64,000 bases of DNA from Stercorarius parasiticus (GCA_013396915.1 VWZL01001940.1:857152-921151); one strand, 5' to 3'; shown: positions 27,418 to 39,990, counted from the first letter of the stretch. Numbers and translations: made by a program. Notes: generated from the letters alone by a model not told the origin.

Positions 27418-28050
27418 TGTCCTGGGTTGAGCAACACAAGACTAATTTCTTTTCTAACGCTGGGGAAAACTCCACTTTTGGAAGACTCTAGGGTCTGAAT
27501 TTGTGAAAATATTTACTTTATAGACAGCTAGGCTATGTGGGATTCAAGGTCTCAGTGTTTTCAAGCCTTGCCTGGTGCAGGGATGAGGAGGAACGAGGCC
27601 TGGGCATTTGACCCGGGCTGGCCAACAGCATTATTTCATACCATGAATGTCACATTCTATATAAAATAGAAAGTTTGCTGTGTAGTTTCTCTCTCTCCCT
27701 TGATGGAGGTAGTCCAGAGAAACTCCTTGCCCCGGTGCCAGACCCCCGAGGCATTCCTTTCCTCCTGAAGCTGTTGCACTCACAGTGTCCGACACTTGTT
27801 GTCCGCTGCTGGGAGTGTACAGCTTCCTACTGACAGAATTGGCTGAGTATAATTCTTGTATATCTTGTATTAGTATCAGGATTTATACTGGTTCTTTAGT
27901 ATTATTGTTAATTATTTAGTCTTATCCTATTAGATCTATTTATACTTCAACCCTTGTGTTTTCTTGCTTTCCCCGATTCCCCCTTTCCCGGGTGATAGAT
28001 TAATTGTCTAAACTACAATAAGTTGTTATGGGTTTTCTCAAATCATAACA
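27418..28050 (+). mobile_element. Probable solo LTR of an endogenous retrovirus
   Basis: This 633-bp segment starts TGTCCTGGGTTGAGC and ends CTCAAATCATAACA, the TG...CA ends and terminal words of avian ERV long terminal repeats. The flanking pentamers are ATTTA on the left and GTTTA on the right, a 5-bp target duplication with one difference. A TATATAAAA promoter motif lies at 27658-27666. There is no internal retroviral coding sequence on either side, so it looks like a solo LTR left by recombination. It is antisense relative to WDR20. Family assignment (ERVL- or ERVK-like) is not possible by eye. Confidence 0.65.
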
Positions 28051-31000
28051 GTTTACCTTAGGAAAAATGAGAGGACAAACTAACAAGTTTTCAAAGATGT
28101 AGAAGCCAAAGGCAATAGTCAACTGTTCCCTATGTCCACAGTAAATAACAGCATTCAGCCTGATTTTTTCCCCTTGAACAAGAAGTATAAGAAGGAAGTG
28201 GGAAAACTAAGCACGAAAACAAGTCGGGGGTTCCAAGTCCACAGGGGGCCGTGGAATTCTTGCTACTGCAAGTTTAAGAACTGGTCACAAAGATGTAGGT
28301 ATATTTCACACTGCTTCAGAGCAAGTGTATCTTCAAAGATCTTTACAAATCTCAGCATTTTTATAGCTCATATATTCTATTAAAACATACATTTTTTTTT
28401 TGAGGTCTGACACAGATTAGCAATCTCTAAATATACAGTAACATAAACTCACCTTCCCACCACATCTTGAGAAAGTTTAATGGTTTTCTCCACAGATTCC
28501 AGCTTCCAGTCCAGAATTGTCTCTCACTGCTCTTCCCAGAGCAATACATTAAGCACAGTGACAAATGCCACCCATTATCATTCTGTTGTTGAACAGTCTA
28601 TAGAATGAAAGTCACCACACCAAGGATATTGCTTCCCAACTGGACAACAAAGACTCCAGTATCAAGCCAGTCATAAAAAAGGTAATTTAGAGAACTGCAA
28701 AGGAAGGAATACTATTTGTCATCAGTATTTTTACTGATAACCAGGAACCGCCAATATGCTAACTCTTAATAAAGATGAAATATAAGGTTACAAATACAAT
28801 AGTACAAATACAATTATTTCTAAGCCACTTGCTCACCGTAACATTAAAAAGATAGTCAACAGATTCTGCCCTCCAAACGTCCACTAACCTCAGCTTACAA
28901 CCTACATATGTTTCTACTCCAATACGATTATAACATACTATAATATTCTATAGCTATTGACAGATTGCTGCTTTAGGTTGCTGCAGAAAAAAGTAGAATT
29001 GAAGACAAAGCCTCTTTTCACGAGAAAGAGGTTCCAAAAAAATGAAACAACCAATGTTAGGAAAGTCTGCCACACGTTAACAAAGAGAGTAGGTAGTCAG
29101 AATGTAAACACAATACAAAAAGCTTAACATAATGTAATAAGCTAAACTACACAGTCAAATTTCATAACTTCACAATATGTTATGTAAAAACTAAGAGTAT
29201 TTACCTTGTGACACTATCACTAATATGTACCCGTATATGACTATTGCAGTGGCAGCTGCAGACTAACTTGCCCAGAAAACTTGACAAAATACAGAGAATA
29301 CATTAATTGTCGTATCCACAATTTCTTAAAGGAAAATGCACTAGCTTCCTAGTAGAAAGGAGGGGAAAAATGATAGTGTCAGCAACAATCTAGAAAGCCT
29401 TGTTTTGTCAGTCATTCCTAAGGCAAGCAAGATGAGATAGTGCTCTCCTTTTCAAGATTACTGAATCGACTAATAAATCATTTTGCAAAGCTAGCCACAA
29501 ACTATATTAAGGTAGCCCAAGACTGCCTCACAAGCAAGAATCAAGTAACAGCCCTCACTCCTGATTTGGGGCTGCAGGAAAAGGCAACCCATCCAGAGCA
29601 TCAATGCATCATAGTCTGAGCAATAACTTTTGAATTATTACTTTATAACCCTACTCCATGAAGAAGCAAACCCCTAAAATAATAGAAAAGGCTTCCTGTA
29701 ACACCTATAACTCGCTTAATCAAAATTAACAGTTCCCCAAGAACAGATCATTCGGAATCTGACTTAAGGCTGAAGTTTTATTCAGGTGAGACCTCATAAG
29801 GCAGTGGATCTGATCTGACAGCCCAGGCCACTGAAAGGAGTAACTCTGTCTCTTCCCCCCGCCAACCCTTTCCTTGCTCTCACTAATACCTGACCACAAG
29901 ATCAGAAAGTTCAACTCACCAAATCAAGAGAAAATGTGCCCAGAAAAACAGCAAGCATTTTGCTACTGGTTTAGCAAGCTGAACTAGCTCAACCAGAGGG
30001 TGAACACTGCCAAGGACAGCAAGGAGACAGGAGCACGCTGACAAGAGGATACTATACTGCTAGACCATAATTTTCATCTGTCACTAGATCAGTTGAGTTC
30101 ATGAAAATTTTCCCCTTCTCATTAACAAGAGATCACTGTACACATCTAACGTTAAAGCCAAAGTTAAGGAGGACTGAAAGGGAAAGCCCATTGACACTCA
30201 GTACAGTTGAGAATAATTATATACTTACATAAGTAAAGCAACAACATCTCATTCCATCACAGTTTAATTTCTCCTTACTAAACTACAGGTTCATTTTTTT
30301 TTCCAGTGGATACAAATCAGAAAACAGCAGTTTTCTGGAAGCCTGCACTGCCTTACTAACACAAAGAGAGGTGCATAAGTTTCATTATTAAAAAAAAATA
30401 ACGCACTGTCTTATAATGGATGTGCTTCCTATGACACAGAAAACATGGAAACATGTTTCAATGTAATGGTAAAGTTTAGTGGTAACACAGAAACATGAAA
30501 CAGTAAAAACTCAGATTCTTTTTTAAAGAGGCGGAGAACAAAGTTGGCAGAAAATACCTTTTTGCTTCAACAAGTCCCTAAAGACAGCTTAAAATGCTGT
30601 CCAAAACTCGCTCTTGTCTCTCTACCAAACTATTTTCTTTGTCTACTAGTACTCTAATCTCCTGGACACTAGACATAACTTTTCAACCAAGTTTCTTGGA
30701 AGAAGGATCAAGGTTAAAGAAACATCCCTGGAAACATTTTATCTTTATATAGGCTAAAAATCCTAAGCAGAACACATACATTATCAGTCCACTTAAAAAG
30801 ATGACTTACAAACAAGAAGTAGCAGACACAATGTATTTAGGATTTAAGGGAAACTAAACGCAGCTTAGCATCATTGATTTCAGGAAATATCCTTTCAAGT
30901 GGTGTCTTTGACTCAATATTACATTATTTATTCTTAAGTGTCATTCATGGCTTAAGTGTGACTCTTACTTGATGCGTACAGATCTGCAATGGATTACTGA

Positions 31001-33674
31001 TGCAAGAATTATCTCAGTATCTAACACACACAGTTACTTAAAATAAAGTCCTGGTCATTCTTCCACTCATTTTAGTAAAAATATACCATTTTCTTCGCAA
31101 GAAAAGAAGCAGACCTTAAAAAAAAATTAGAAAAAGACAAAATCATAGCTACCCGATATATACACAAAGCACAGCTTCACTAAATTCAACTTATACTCTA
31201 ATATTCTAATATGACTTAACCAAAATGAAAATTATAGTCTTAAAGTAATTAGGGAAAATTTTTAAAGGGATACTTAGATAATTATGAACTAACAGTTAAA
31301 ACTGAAGTTATTAGCATCTGTATTATGCAGAGGATCACAAGTAGGTAGGTCTTCAACAGATAAAGTCCCTCTTGCCCCCAAGAACAGGAGGCATGCAGAG
31401 TTTGATAGTTTCCCCAGTTTAAGGCAGAATTTAGGTGTCAATTTAGGTGACAACAGCACTCGCCCTTTTACGATAGTCACAAGATATAGCTTTTAATTCT
31501 GAAAAGCTCAAGTAATCGGTTAAAAGACTGTCAGCCTGTTCTTATGTCAACTTTGTACATAGACAAAACAATGACCTACCACTGAATAGTTTCAAAATAA
31601 ATTCCAAAGAAGCAAGTATTACAAGCTTAGGACAGACCATCTTCCATATTCTCATTTAAACCATTTTCCTTAAGTGTGTTTCAATTTATTTCAGCTCTTT
31701 CTTTACGTTCACTTTACTAAAGTTAATGTATTATACATACAGAACATACAGTGTATTTTAAATTGTTAATACTGTAAAAGGTCATTGAAAGGAATTCTGT
31801 TCTAGCAATGCCCATGTTTTACACAGAAAAAAAGTATTTAACACTGTAACAGGTATGCCTCAAAGCTCACAAGTTAACAATCTAACAAACTAAAATTTTC
31901 TCAGTTACTGTGTAACATACCAGTAGCTTTTCCCATCTAAAACAAAAAATACTCAGCTCAAAGTGATTTTTATAATTTGAAAAAGTTATTCAGTTCTCTA
32001 TTTTCAATGAAATTACAGGCTTTAGATTTTTATTTTTCAGAACTGTGGCAAGAGATGACTAAGACAACTTGCAAGAATCACATGTACCATTACTAAACTA
32101 CATAAAGGCCTGCTCTGTAATCTGAGAGAACTCTGTAGTTACTCTGTATGGAAAAAACAAAAATAAGATATCAGAATCCAAACATGGTAATAATTTAGGA
32201 TACAGATTTTCAGATATATTGTCACACACAATACCTTGTAAATAGTAAAGATAGCAACTGCTTATAAATAGCAAATGCTGGGTACTACAGAATACTCATT
32301 GCATGCTTAAAGAAGCTATTGTCCAAGTATTATTTAGAATGTAACTAGATTAAAATAGAGTGAAACTAAAACCCATATGCACACTTTTCCATATAATTAT
32401 ACAGAACATATCAGATCTGTCAAGTCACAGCCAACAGATAACCACGCAGGCTTTATTCTCCAGTTGATGCTTACATTTTATAAAGAGGAGGAGCGATATG
32501 GGCATTAGCTTAGGACATAACAGATTCAGGTATAATTCCTTGCTCATGTACACACTTCCTGTACAGCCTTGCATACCTCACTAGTTCTCTGTGCCTTCAT
32601 CCCATGTTGAATGGTGCGCTAAGAGCAGGGAGATTTCAAGGTACTCACATTATGGCAACTGACTCCCAGATATGTAAGATAATGGACATCCACTTTTTGA
32701 AATGTAAAATAGAAAGCTGACAATCATTACATCAGTGTTTACATATATTAGGAGTTAAACGTGTTCACTCATCATGACAAATTCTGAATCCTTCTCTAAA
32801 TAACATAAAATCAAGAATCTTAAGAAACAACAAGTATAAAGGGTTTGTTCATAAATATGGTGACCTGAGAAATTAAATGGATGCACTGTCCTGCATCAAA
32901 TAATGACAGCTAAGGAGTGTCTCTCAAGTGCATCAGTGGTTCTTTCCTATAAAAGCAACTTGCTCTGTATTAATCATTTGACATTTAAAACTCAGCTTAT
33001 TGCACTGCTCCCATTTAGAAACAATCCTAAAATCAGTCCACACTTCGAAGTCACGATAAAGGCCTAAAACTACAGTGCATACTGTAACCATTCAGTCAAA
33101 GCTAGACAAATCCTGGAAGCAGGGATCTAACACAGGGATCTGACACCACCATAATCACGACAGGCATTAGCGTCCAGTAAACTCGGACCTGAAGCAGCAG
33201 GTGAAGGAGGCCCAGGTTTGCCTTGCCAATGGGAAGCCAACCCTCATTCCTGCAAGCCAAGGAAGGCCCAAGCAGTCGCATCCCTCCAAAGGGTCCTTCG
33301 CGCACACACACCCCTACCGTCGGTAACACCGTATTTGACGTAGCCCACCAGTACCGAGCCAGCGCCGTTCCCCTCACACAGCTCTCCAGCCCAGGCCTAC
33401 GCTTCCCCGCCCCTCACCGCTACCCCACAGGCCAGTTAATCGGGACAGCGGCTGAAGTCCCAACCACAACCGGGCCACAAGTGAGAAGCTGCCAGCCCCA
33501 GGGCCGCCGCGGTGAGTAGGGGGGAGGGGGCCGAAGGAGAGGTGGCCCGGCGAGGCGGCCTCTGCCCCCCGCCCACGACGCAGCCCCCCGCCGCGGGTCT
33601 CCCACACTCCACGGGCGGCCGGCGCCAAGCCCCGACCACTCCCCCCGTCCAGCCCAGCGGCCGAGTCCCGGTAC

Positions 33675-33913
33675 CTTGCGGACCCCCTTGTAGATGTAGA
33701 AGTAGAGCTCCCGGCCCACATTGAAGCAGAGCCGGTCCCCGTTGCCGCTCTGGTCGTTGACGTTGACGAAGGAAACGCGGACCGGGTTAGAGCCCTGCGA
33801 GTTGAAGGGCACCCGGTTAGGCCGGCTGTACTCCGAATGGCTCAGCAGCTTGTACAGCCCCTCCCGGGTGGTGAACTGGGTCTTAATCTCGTTCATCTCC
33901 TTCCCTCCTCCCT
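33675..33913 (-). CDS. WDR20: WDR20 exon 1 (N-terminal coding exon, 5' end cut by assembly join)
   Basis: This is the first coding exon of WDR20. From the ATG at 33896 it encodes 74 codons beginning MNEIKTQFTTREGLYKLL and ending GVRK, followed by a GTACCG donor at 33674. The reading frame continues upstream as (E)GGGKE to an N at 33914. Known vertebrate WDR20 starts MATEGGGKEMNEIK, so the true start codon is probably about three codons further upstream and is missing at the join; the ATG at 33896 is the second methionine. Exon 2 follows 28.8 kb away in phase 0. WDR20 acts with UAF1 (WDR48) as a regulatory subunit of USP12 and USP46. Differences from human in this exon look conservative. Confidence 0.95.
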
Positions 33914-33914
33914 N

Positions 33915-34278
33915 TCCGCCCGCTGAGGTAGGGGTCGGTCAACATGGCGGCGGAGCGGGAGGGGGCGGTGCTGTGGGGGACGGGCTGCGGCTGGTGGGTG
34001 TGAGGAGAGGGACCCGTCGCCTCAGTACGTGGGCTTCCAGGGTGAGATGGTCACCGCCACGCCACCCGAGGTGCTGAATTGGGGTCGGAGAGGTGTCAGT
34101 GTGCGCTGGGGCAGTGCCGTTGTAGGGGTGATGGCTCCCAGGGGAGAACCTTCGCCACCCTGGTTACGTTCATAGGCTGGTTTGCCTTGGCCCTGGCCAG
34201 CTTTCTCCACAAGTTACTGTGTCCGCAGGCTCCTGAAAGCCTGGCCAGATGGGGTTGCTACACCCTGCTGGGAGAGTG
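33915..34278. repeat. 364-bp block duplicated at 34493-34856 (likely assembly artefact, copy 1)
   Basis: The block appears base-for-base identical to 34493-34856 and is bounded exactly by single Ns at 33914 and 34279. A small contig placed beside its own longer copy explains this better than a genomic tandem duplication. Copy 2 is embedded in continuous sequence. Confidence 0.85.
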
Positions 34279-34492
34279 NCCAGTGCCCGGATGTGGCGCC
34301 ACTGCGCAGCCGCCGCCGCCACCGGCGCTCGCGCGGCCCTGCGCGGAGGCGGCCACGCAAACGGCGTAATGGGGAGGAGCGGCGGCTCCTGTTTACGGCG
34401 CCTATGCGCATGCGCCGGAGCTGCCTTGCCCTTGGGCGGGCCCTCGCGGGGAAGGGGCGGGGCCGGCGGGGTGGGGTGTCGGGGAGGCGGTG

Positions 34493-34856
34493 TCCGCCCG
34501 CTGAGGTAGGGGTCGGTCAACATGGCGGCGGAGCGGGAGGGGGCGGTGCTGTGGGGGACGGGCTGCGGCTGGTGGGTGTGAGGAGAGGGACCCGTCGCCT
34601 CAGTACGTGGGCTTCCAGGGTGAGATGGTCACCGCCACGCCACCCGAGGTGCTGAATTGGGGTCGGAGAGGTGTCAGTGTGCGCTGGGGCAGTGCCGTTG
34701 TAGGGGTGATGGCTCCCAGGGGAGAACCTTCGCCACCCTGGTTACGTTCATAGGCTGGTTTGCCTTGGCCCTGGCCAGCTTTCTCCACAAGTTACTGTGT
34801 CCGCAGGCTCCTGAAAGCCTGGCCAGATGGGGTTGCTACACCCTGCTGGGAGAGTG
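34493..34856. repeat. 364-bp block, copy 2 (probably the genuine locus)
   Basis: This is the same sequence as 33915-34278, here continuous with flanking DNA on both sides. It includes a plus-strand ATG in strong Kozak context (34522, caacATGGCGGCGG) opening only a 19-codon frame before TGA, with gtgggt/gtgtga donor-like words near its end. It might be the start of a divergent non-coding transcript, but no downstream exon was recognised. Confidence 0.8.
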
Positions 34857-36149
34857 CCATGAGCAAGTCAGTTAAGAGACAGCAAATACAAGTGTGTGGC
34901 TCTACTTTGACGCTTTGTGTCAAGGCCACGCTGCTCCTGAAGGAGACAGTACCACGATCCCTCCAGCTCTCCACCAGCCTCAGCTGCCAGCTGCACGAAG
35001 AGCCAGGCTGGGGAGTTGACCTGAAACGTTAACCTGAAAAACTGGTTGTCAGGTAACTCACTTTGTTGTTCTGATCATCATGCAACTGTACAACCAGCTG
35101 TGTTGCACGAGGAACCAGATCAATGCCAGAAGGAAGTGGCATAGGGTTGGAAAGGATTGTTTTCACTGGGCAAGGAGGCAGGGCTGTTTCTTTTGGCAGC
35201 AGTTTCAGCTTAAAGAGTTTGCCTAACTACAGTCTCATGATTGACTCAAGCTAATCCAAGACTGATCTCCAACTGTAAAATAGGGCTTTGACCTCTCCTC
35301 TGTCTCCAGGTATGTATTTCCATTACCTCTCTTGCATCAGTTCTAGTAATCATGCAACCAAAGGGTGAGTCAGATACACTTGAAAGCTAACACACACAAG
35401 AAATTATGGGTTCTCAGGTAAAAAAACTGTTGATCAGCAACCAGGTTGATCCAACTCATCACAGTATTACTAGAGCCAAAATAAGGAAGGAGATGGGAAT
35501 GTGCAACTAGGGGAAGATAAGCAACACAGAGATCATCTTAAATTTAACAATAAAAACCACACTTTCAAAGTATAGTTTCATGCTGTAGCTGGCTGCTACC
35601 AAAGGGATTGTCCTGCGCTCTTCTTTCTTGACTGTGACTATCTGCTGCTGCTACTTCCTTCAGCAGCACCGCTCATCTGATCTCATGAGAGCCGTTTCTG
35701 AAAGATAAATGGATAGAGAATTAAACTCCCTGCAAATGTGAAATGAGTAGGGTTAAATGAAAGAACACTGACTATATAAGGGAGGGGACAGGAATGCACA
35801 GCAGACCCGGAGGGAAGCAGGACCTCCCTTTCTTTCCACTAGATCAGCTCAACCACAGAAGTCCATTCAGACTCCAGGAGGTTAAAGGGATTTAGTTTCA
35901 AATCAATTTAGTTTAAAGAGATACAGTTTGCAGCTAAATACTGTCTTGCTGCTCACCATCAAAATATTAGTATAAGGTAGCTGAGAGACATGAAATAGCC
36001 AAAGATCTCCAGGTTAACTCATGCAGAATAGAGTATGTATCTGAGTGAATATCTGAACAAGTACAGATAATCAAACTTCCAAAAGGCCAGGTATTGAAGC
36101 CTTGCTTGAAATTCTTAAGATAAAGCCAATCAATAATGACCAATAGATC
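34857..36149. other. Intergenic, no gene seen
   Basis: Composition falls back to AT-rich within about 200 bp of the CpG island. No coding similarity was recognised. A TATATAAG word at 35773 followed by GC-rich sequence could be an old promoter but has nothing else to support it. Confidence 0.6.
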
Positions 36150-37210
36150 TTGCCATCTTATCAACCAGCCCTGACAGATGGTATTGATGATCTCCTAAAA
36201 GCACATAAAGTAGGTGAGCAGATCTACAATTATTTTAAGAATTGTCTTGAGAGTGGTTCTGTCATGCAGAAATTTCATGAATGGACTTACAGAGAGAAGG
36301 TCAATGTTTTCAGTCACCAAAAGAAGAAAGGAAATGCAAGGATGTTTAAATAATATTCCAAACAGACAAGGATTTAACAGGAAAAAAAAAAGTGTTTCTC
36401 CAAGCAGGCATACTCAGTATGTCTTATTCATTACACAATGACAACATTGGATAGATCACTTTGAAGAACAAAGCAGGCAACTTTGGTAGAGGGACCGTGT
36501 GGAATGCAAATCGTACTGAAACCACAGCAGGCCATCTGTCACTGATGGAGTGAGTGTGATCCAAAGAATAAACAAAGTTAACAAGTACCTGGTTATCAGC
36601 AGTACATGATGGTGCAGAAAGTCAAAGAATTGATGTAGTGTTTAACATTTACCAAGAAACATCAATAAAAGCTGCTGAGAGATTCCACAGAGAATCCAAG
36701 ACAAATATTCTTTTGAAAAACACAGCTGCAAGTCACAAGAACACTATTGTACAGCCCCATCAACAATGCTCATCAAATATTTGGTTAAAGAATGGGAAAA
36801 AAGAGATTACAGAGATAAGCCTTATGAAAAAATTCTCTGTACCACTTGTAAATTCTTTTGTTTCAAGCTAACCAATGATGATAGTTCTGAAATGATCCCA
36901 TGAGGACACCCCTAGATGTGTTGTTTTGTATGCACCACACAACCAATAAACTGGAGTCAGTCAGAATCACTGCTGTATCGTGTCTTTACTTCTCACAAAT
37001 GTTTTGGCAGATTAGAAAACACACATGCAAAATTCACGAACTTTAATAACATAGTGTGGTCCTTCGAGATTGATTTATGCAGAGCATAAACTGGTCCTGC
37101 AACTTTTCAGGATGTACTGTTAATAGTGCTTTTGCTGGCCATGAGGAAACTGCAGCGTTAGAAGCAATACAAGTCGAGTTATCAAAAAAACTTTTCTTTG
37201 CTTGAATTTG
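36150..37210 (+). pseudogene. Broken copy of a multicopy, element-like uncharacterised ORF family
   Basis: Several short plus-strand open pieces in different frames follow one another and together resemble a large family of uncharacterised metazoan proteins. In order these are DDLLKAHKVGEQIYNYF with KVNVFSHQKKK (from 36166), SVTDGVSVIQRINKVNK (about 36537), DGAESQRIDVVFNIYQETS followed by SIKAAERFHRES (from about 36610), LCTTCKFFCFKLTNDDSSEM (about 36836), and FSGCTVNSAFAGHEETAALE (about 37100). As I remember the family, it carries VVFDxY...SIKxxER, a cysteine pair before FKLT, and F(S/T)GCDTVSAFAGRGK, and is scattered through genomes like a mobile element. The copy has several stops and frameshifts, so it is dead. 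Enzyme function is unproven; a nuclease-like fold has been my impression only. Confidence 0.5.
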
Positions 37211-39864
37211 AATGCCATCTGTCACACTTCCCAAAAAGTGCAACAACTGATATTAGTGATGCTTTTATCAGCTCTTCTGAGCCAAAAAAAAAAAAAGAGG
37301 ATGGTGACTACACCCATATTCCATCATGCAAACAGTATCTATTCTAGCGTGTACTGCCTGCAGTTTGTTGCAGGAATCAGGAGACCATCTCTGCCATGTC
37401 TGTCAACTGTAGTAGGTCTGTCAAGTCTTGCTTGGACTTCTGATGCCAAAACCAATTTAGGCATTTAGTGTGTGACTGGCTTGAGAGTCAAAAGCTCTGC
37501 AATGTGTGAAATTTTAACAGATTATGGATGTGTATGAATTACTAAGAGACAGAGGCATACAGTTATGTAAGTGACACATCTGAACTAGTCAAAAGATTGA
37601 TGCTGGTGAGGAGCATGGCATGCAAGTTCCATTTAATATGGGGAGAAGAAAAAGAATTGCAGTGTTGGAAATAGGTTTCCAATGACTTACATGCACTTTA
37701 AAGTACGTCTAACTTGCTTGCATCATGAGAAAATATTTCATAGCTCCTTATTTGCATTAAGAATCTCTTCTTAACCACTATATACATCTAACACTAAATA
37801 CATGAGATAATGCATTATGATATGCATCACAAAGTGAAAGGGTGGTATCAAGTCAGTTTCTGCTATGCTAGAATATATTGCATGTTGTTTGTACTCTCAT
37901 CCCTCCTCAAGAGCATGTGAAACATTTTATTTTCACAGTTGGGGGGGGTTAAGTACTTAAAAATAAATGGATATTTTTAAAAACAAACATTTGGATTGAA
38001 GAAGGCAAGGTAAAAGAAATCTGCTTTGCAGTTGGGATTGGATGACAGTGAACTCTGTTGTGTCTTTGGAAGACTTCATTTTGCTGTTTGCAATCAGCTC
38101 TCTGTAAGTTGTCTCCTGAACAGACTACCTTAACCCCATAGTGAAGAGTGCTGTTCCTGTCAACAACAGACAACTTTTTATCTTGAAGCCATAGCTGTCC
38201 TGGAAATTATGTTCTATGAATATAAGACTGAGATGATGAGTTTAATTTAAATTCTATGGAAAGCCAGGGAGATTGGTTTGATATGGCTACAAATAGCTTG
38301 TGTTTCTAAGATGTGCTAAAGCATTATGTACTTCTCAAAACTCCCTAAATATGGGAGACATCCATACATACAGTATTACTGTAGCCCAGCTGAGGAATGA
38401 AAAACCTGTGAATAAGTAAGGTCCGATTGTTGTCCAGCAGCAAGGACTGAGTTTCTTACAAAACTGGAATTTCTAGACAGTGATGCTTATCAGTGCTGCA
38501 GTGTGAGAATGTAGTGCCATCGAGAAGGCCAAGAACCTAAACCACAGTCTGCAATAGACTCTTGTGTGTTTGTAACTTAAGCAACAAAAGATTCAGTATG
38601 TAAAGGCTTCAAATTATTTTCTCTTCCATCAGAATTGGCTATTTCATTCAGATGGTTTTCATTGGGAAGCTTGTGTTACTGTGTTATGATAATTCATGGT
38701 TATCGATAGGTGTTGCAGGTCAGCCAAGCAACCTGCATTTAGTGCGAGCAACAGTTGGTTAACAGTCATCCATGCAAGAAAAGTGGCTGCCATTGTGTGA
38801 TTTTAGACTCCCTAAACAGAACAGGAAATAAGGAAAGCTGAGAAAGGTGTCCTTGGAAAGAACAGACTTTAACAGCCAAGGAAAAAGAAGCATTACCAGC
38901 CTAAAACAAAGTGAGAAAGTTCTAAAAGGTGATCAGAATCAAGAGCCTCTGAACATTTTGCACTTAAGAGAGGTATGCGCATAGATGTCTTAAATTTATC
39001 CTAGGTCCATCTGCTCTCCCCCAGGTCATCTACCTAACTGATGGTGAGATCTTTCTCTGTTGCTTTGGTGTATTTCTCAAAGAGGGACTGAAAACTTGTT
39101 AGCACATTCTACATTCCCTTAGAACCTTTCTCACATGAGGCAATATTATCTCAAACATGTTGCAGAGAGCTTCAGAAGAAGAATGGCTGTCTGCTTTCTG
39201 TCCAGTCAGAAGAGGAGATTCTCCATCAGTGTCACAAGTGTAGTTTCAGTTCCATGGTCTGAATGACTGTCTCCAAATTGTTTTAGATGAAGCACTGAAG
39301 TTTTAGATAGATGATCTTCTAATGGACTTTTTATGAGTTTTTCTATGAGCTCATTGAAGCACAGGAGCTTTGGATACTGGATAGCACAGGCTGTTTGTTC
39401 AGCACTAGTTGAATCACTGCACATTTAAAGAAAGGAGAGCTTATTTCTCTGACTTATGTGCTGGCTTCATTATGGTCATTAGTATGGTCATGCTCATTAC
39501 TTTCATTTGCAAAGCAAGAAGGGCATAAGTTAAATTCAGAAGTCTTTGCCATCCATCTGGTGTCCAGAACTTACTCATACCTGGGAACTGGAAGATTGGT
39601 GAGTGAAACTCTGTAACTGTTTAGCCAAAACTTCCCAATGCAATTTTTCCATCAAAGCAGGATAATTTTTTTATGATAAAGATTTCGTCATCTACAAGAC
39701 AAAGAGATGTTGGCTAAGGAGAATGGGGATTTATTGCTATGATACATGTATTCTTATGCCATTATCATATATACCTTATAATTTCATCACACAAAAAATA
39801 AATTAATCATAAAAAATTATCAGCAGTCAGGTGTTCAGCAGTCTAAGTACCTGTCCAACTGTAA
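37211..39864. other. Intergenic, no gene seen
   Basis: AT-rich DNA continues right of the broken ORF, including a poly-A run near 37285 and a G9 run near 37940. No recognisable coding segment, RNA gene or repeat end was found on either strand. The 72-codon minus-strand frame at 39206-39424 shows no recognisable product. Confidence 0.55.
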
Positions 39865-39990
39865 GTCTGACTTCCTCCATGCCTACTGAGACTCGTTCAG
39901 TTCTCTCTACTGTCTTTCTCTTGCTGCATATATAAAGCAAGTGATGGGATTACTAACGAAAAGTGTGGTTTGAAGATTACCTATGTAGAG
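39865..39990 (+). repeat. Unclassified direct repeat, copy 1
   Basis: This segment aligns with 41631-41764 over about 125 bp. Shared words include TCAGT(T)TCTCTCTACT, CTGCTGCAT/CTTGCTGCAT, AAGTGATGGG and AAAGTGTGGTTTGAAG. Identity is roughly three quarters by eye. Flanks outside the block do not match, so it is probably an old interspersed or locally duplicated unit. Confidence 0.65.

Larger units (their letters stand above)
4917..33674 (-). other. WDR20: WDR20 intron 1 (28.8 kb)
   Basis: This is a long first intron between exon 1 (donor GTACCG at 33674) and exon 2 (acceptor at 4917). A very long first intron is also my recollection for mammalian WDR20. Recognisable contents are CR1 tails at 9975-10070 and 15795-15891, a 22-bp AT palindrome at 15917-15938, an ATGCAT cluster at 21998-22033 and a probable solo LTR at 27418-28050. 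Everything else is AT-rich sequence with poly-A/T runs in which I see no supported gene. The many 60-118 codon open frames show no recognisable protein and look like chance. Confidence 0.85.
33200..34860. promoter_or_regulatory. WDR20: WDR20 CpG-island promoter region
   Basis: The sequence changes abruptly from AT-rich intron to GC-rich, CpG-dense DNA with several GC boxes (for example around 34436-34465, GGGGCGGGGC). It contains WDR20 exon 1 and its upstream flank. There is no TATA box at the expected place, typical of a housekeeping CpG-island promoter. Single Ns at 33914 and 34279 and a duplicated 364-bp block mean the order of bases here is unreliable. Confidence 0.75.

Noticed and set aside
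33374..34655. Many overlapping open frames of 60-157 codons in the WDR20 CpG island
   Set aside because: GC-rich DNA has few stops; none shows a known protein, several cross the N joins, and several are duplicated by the assembly artefact. Only the WDR20 frame is real.
35761..35830. TATATAAG followed by GC-rich sequence as a promoter
   Set aside because: There is no transcript, CpG island or coding region to support it; a TATA-like word is expected by chance in AT-rich DNA.
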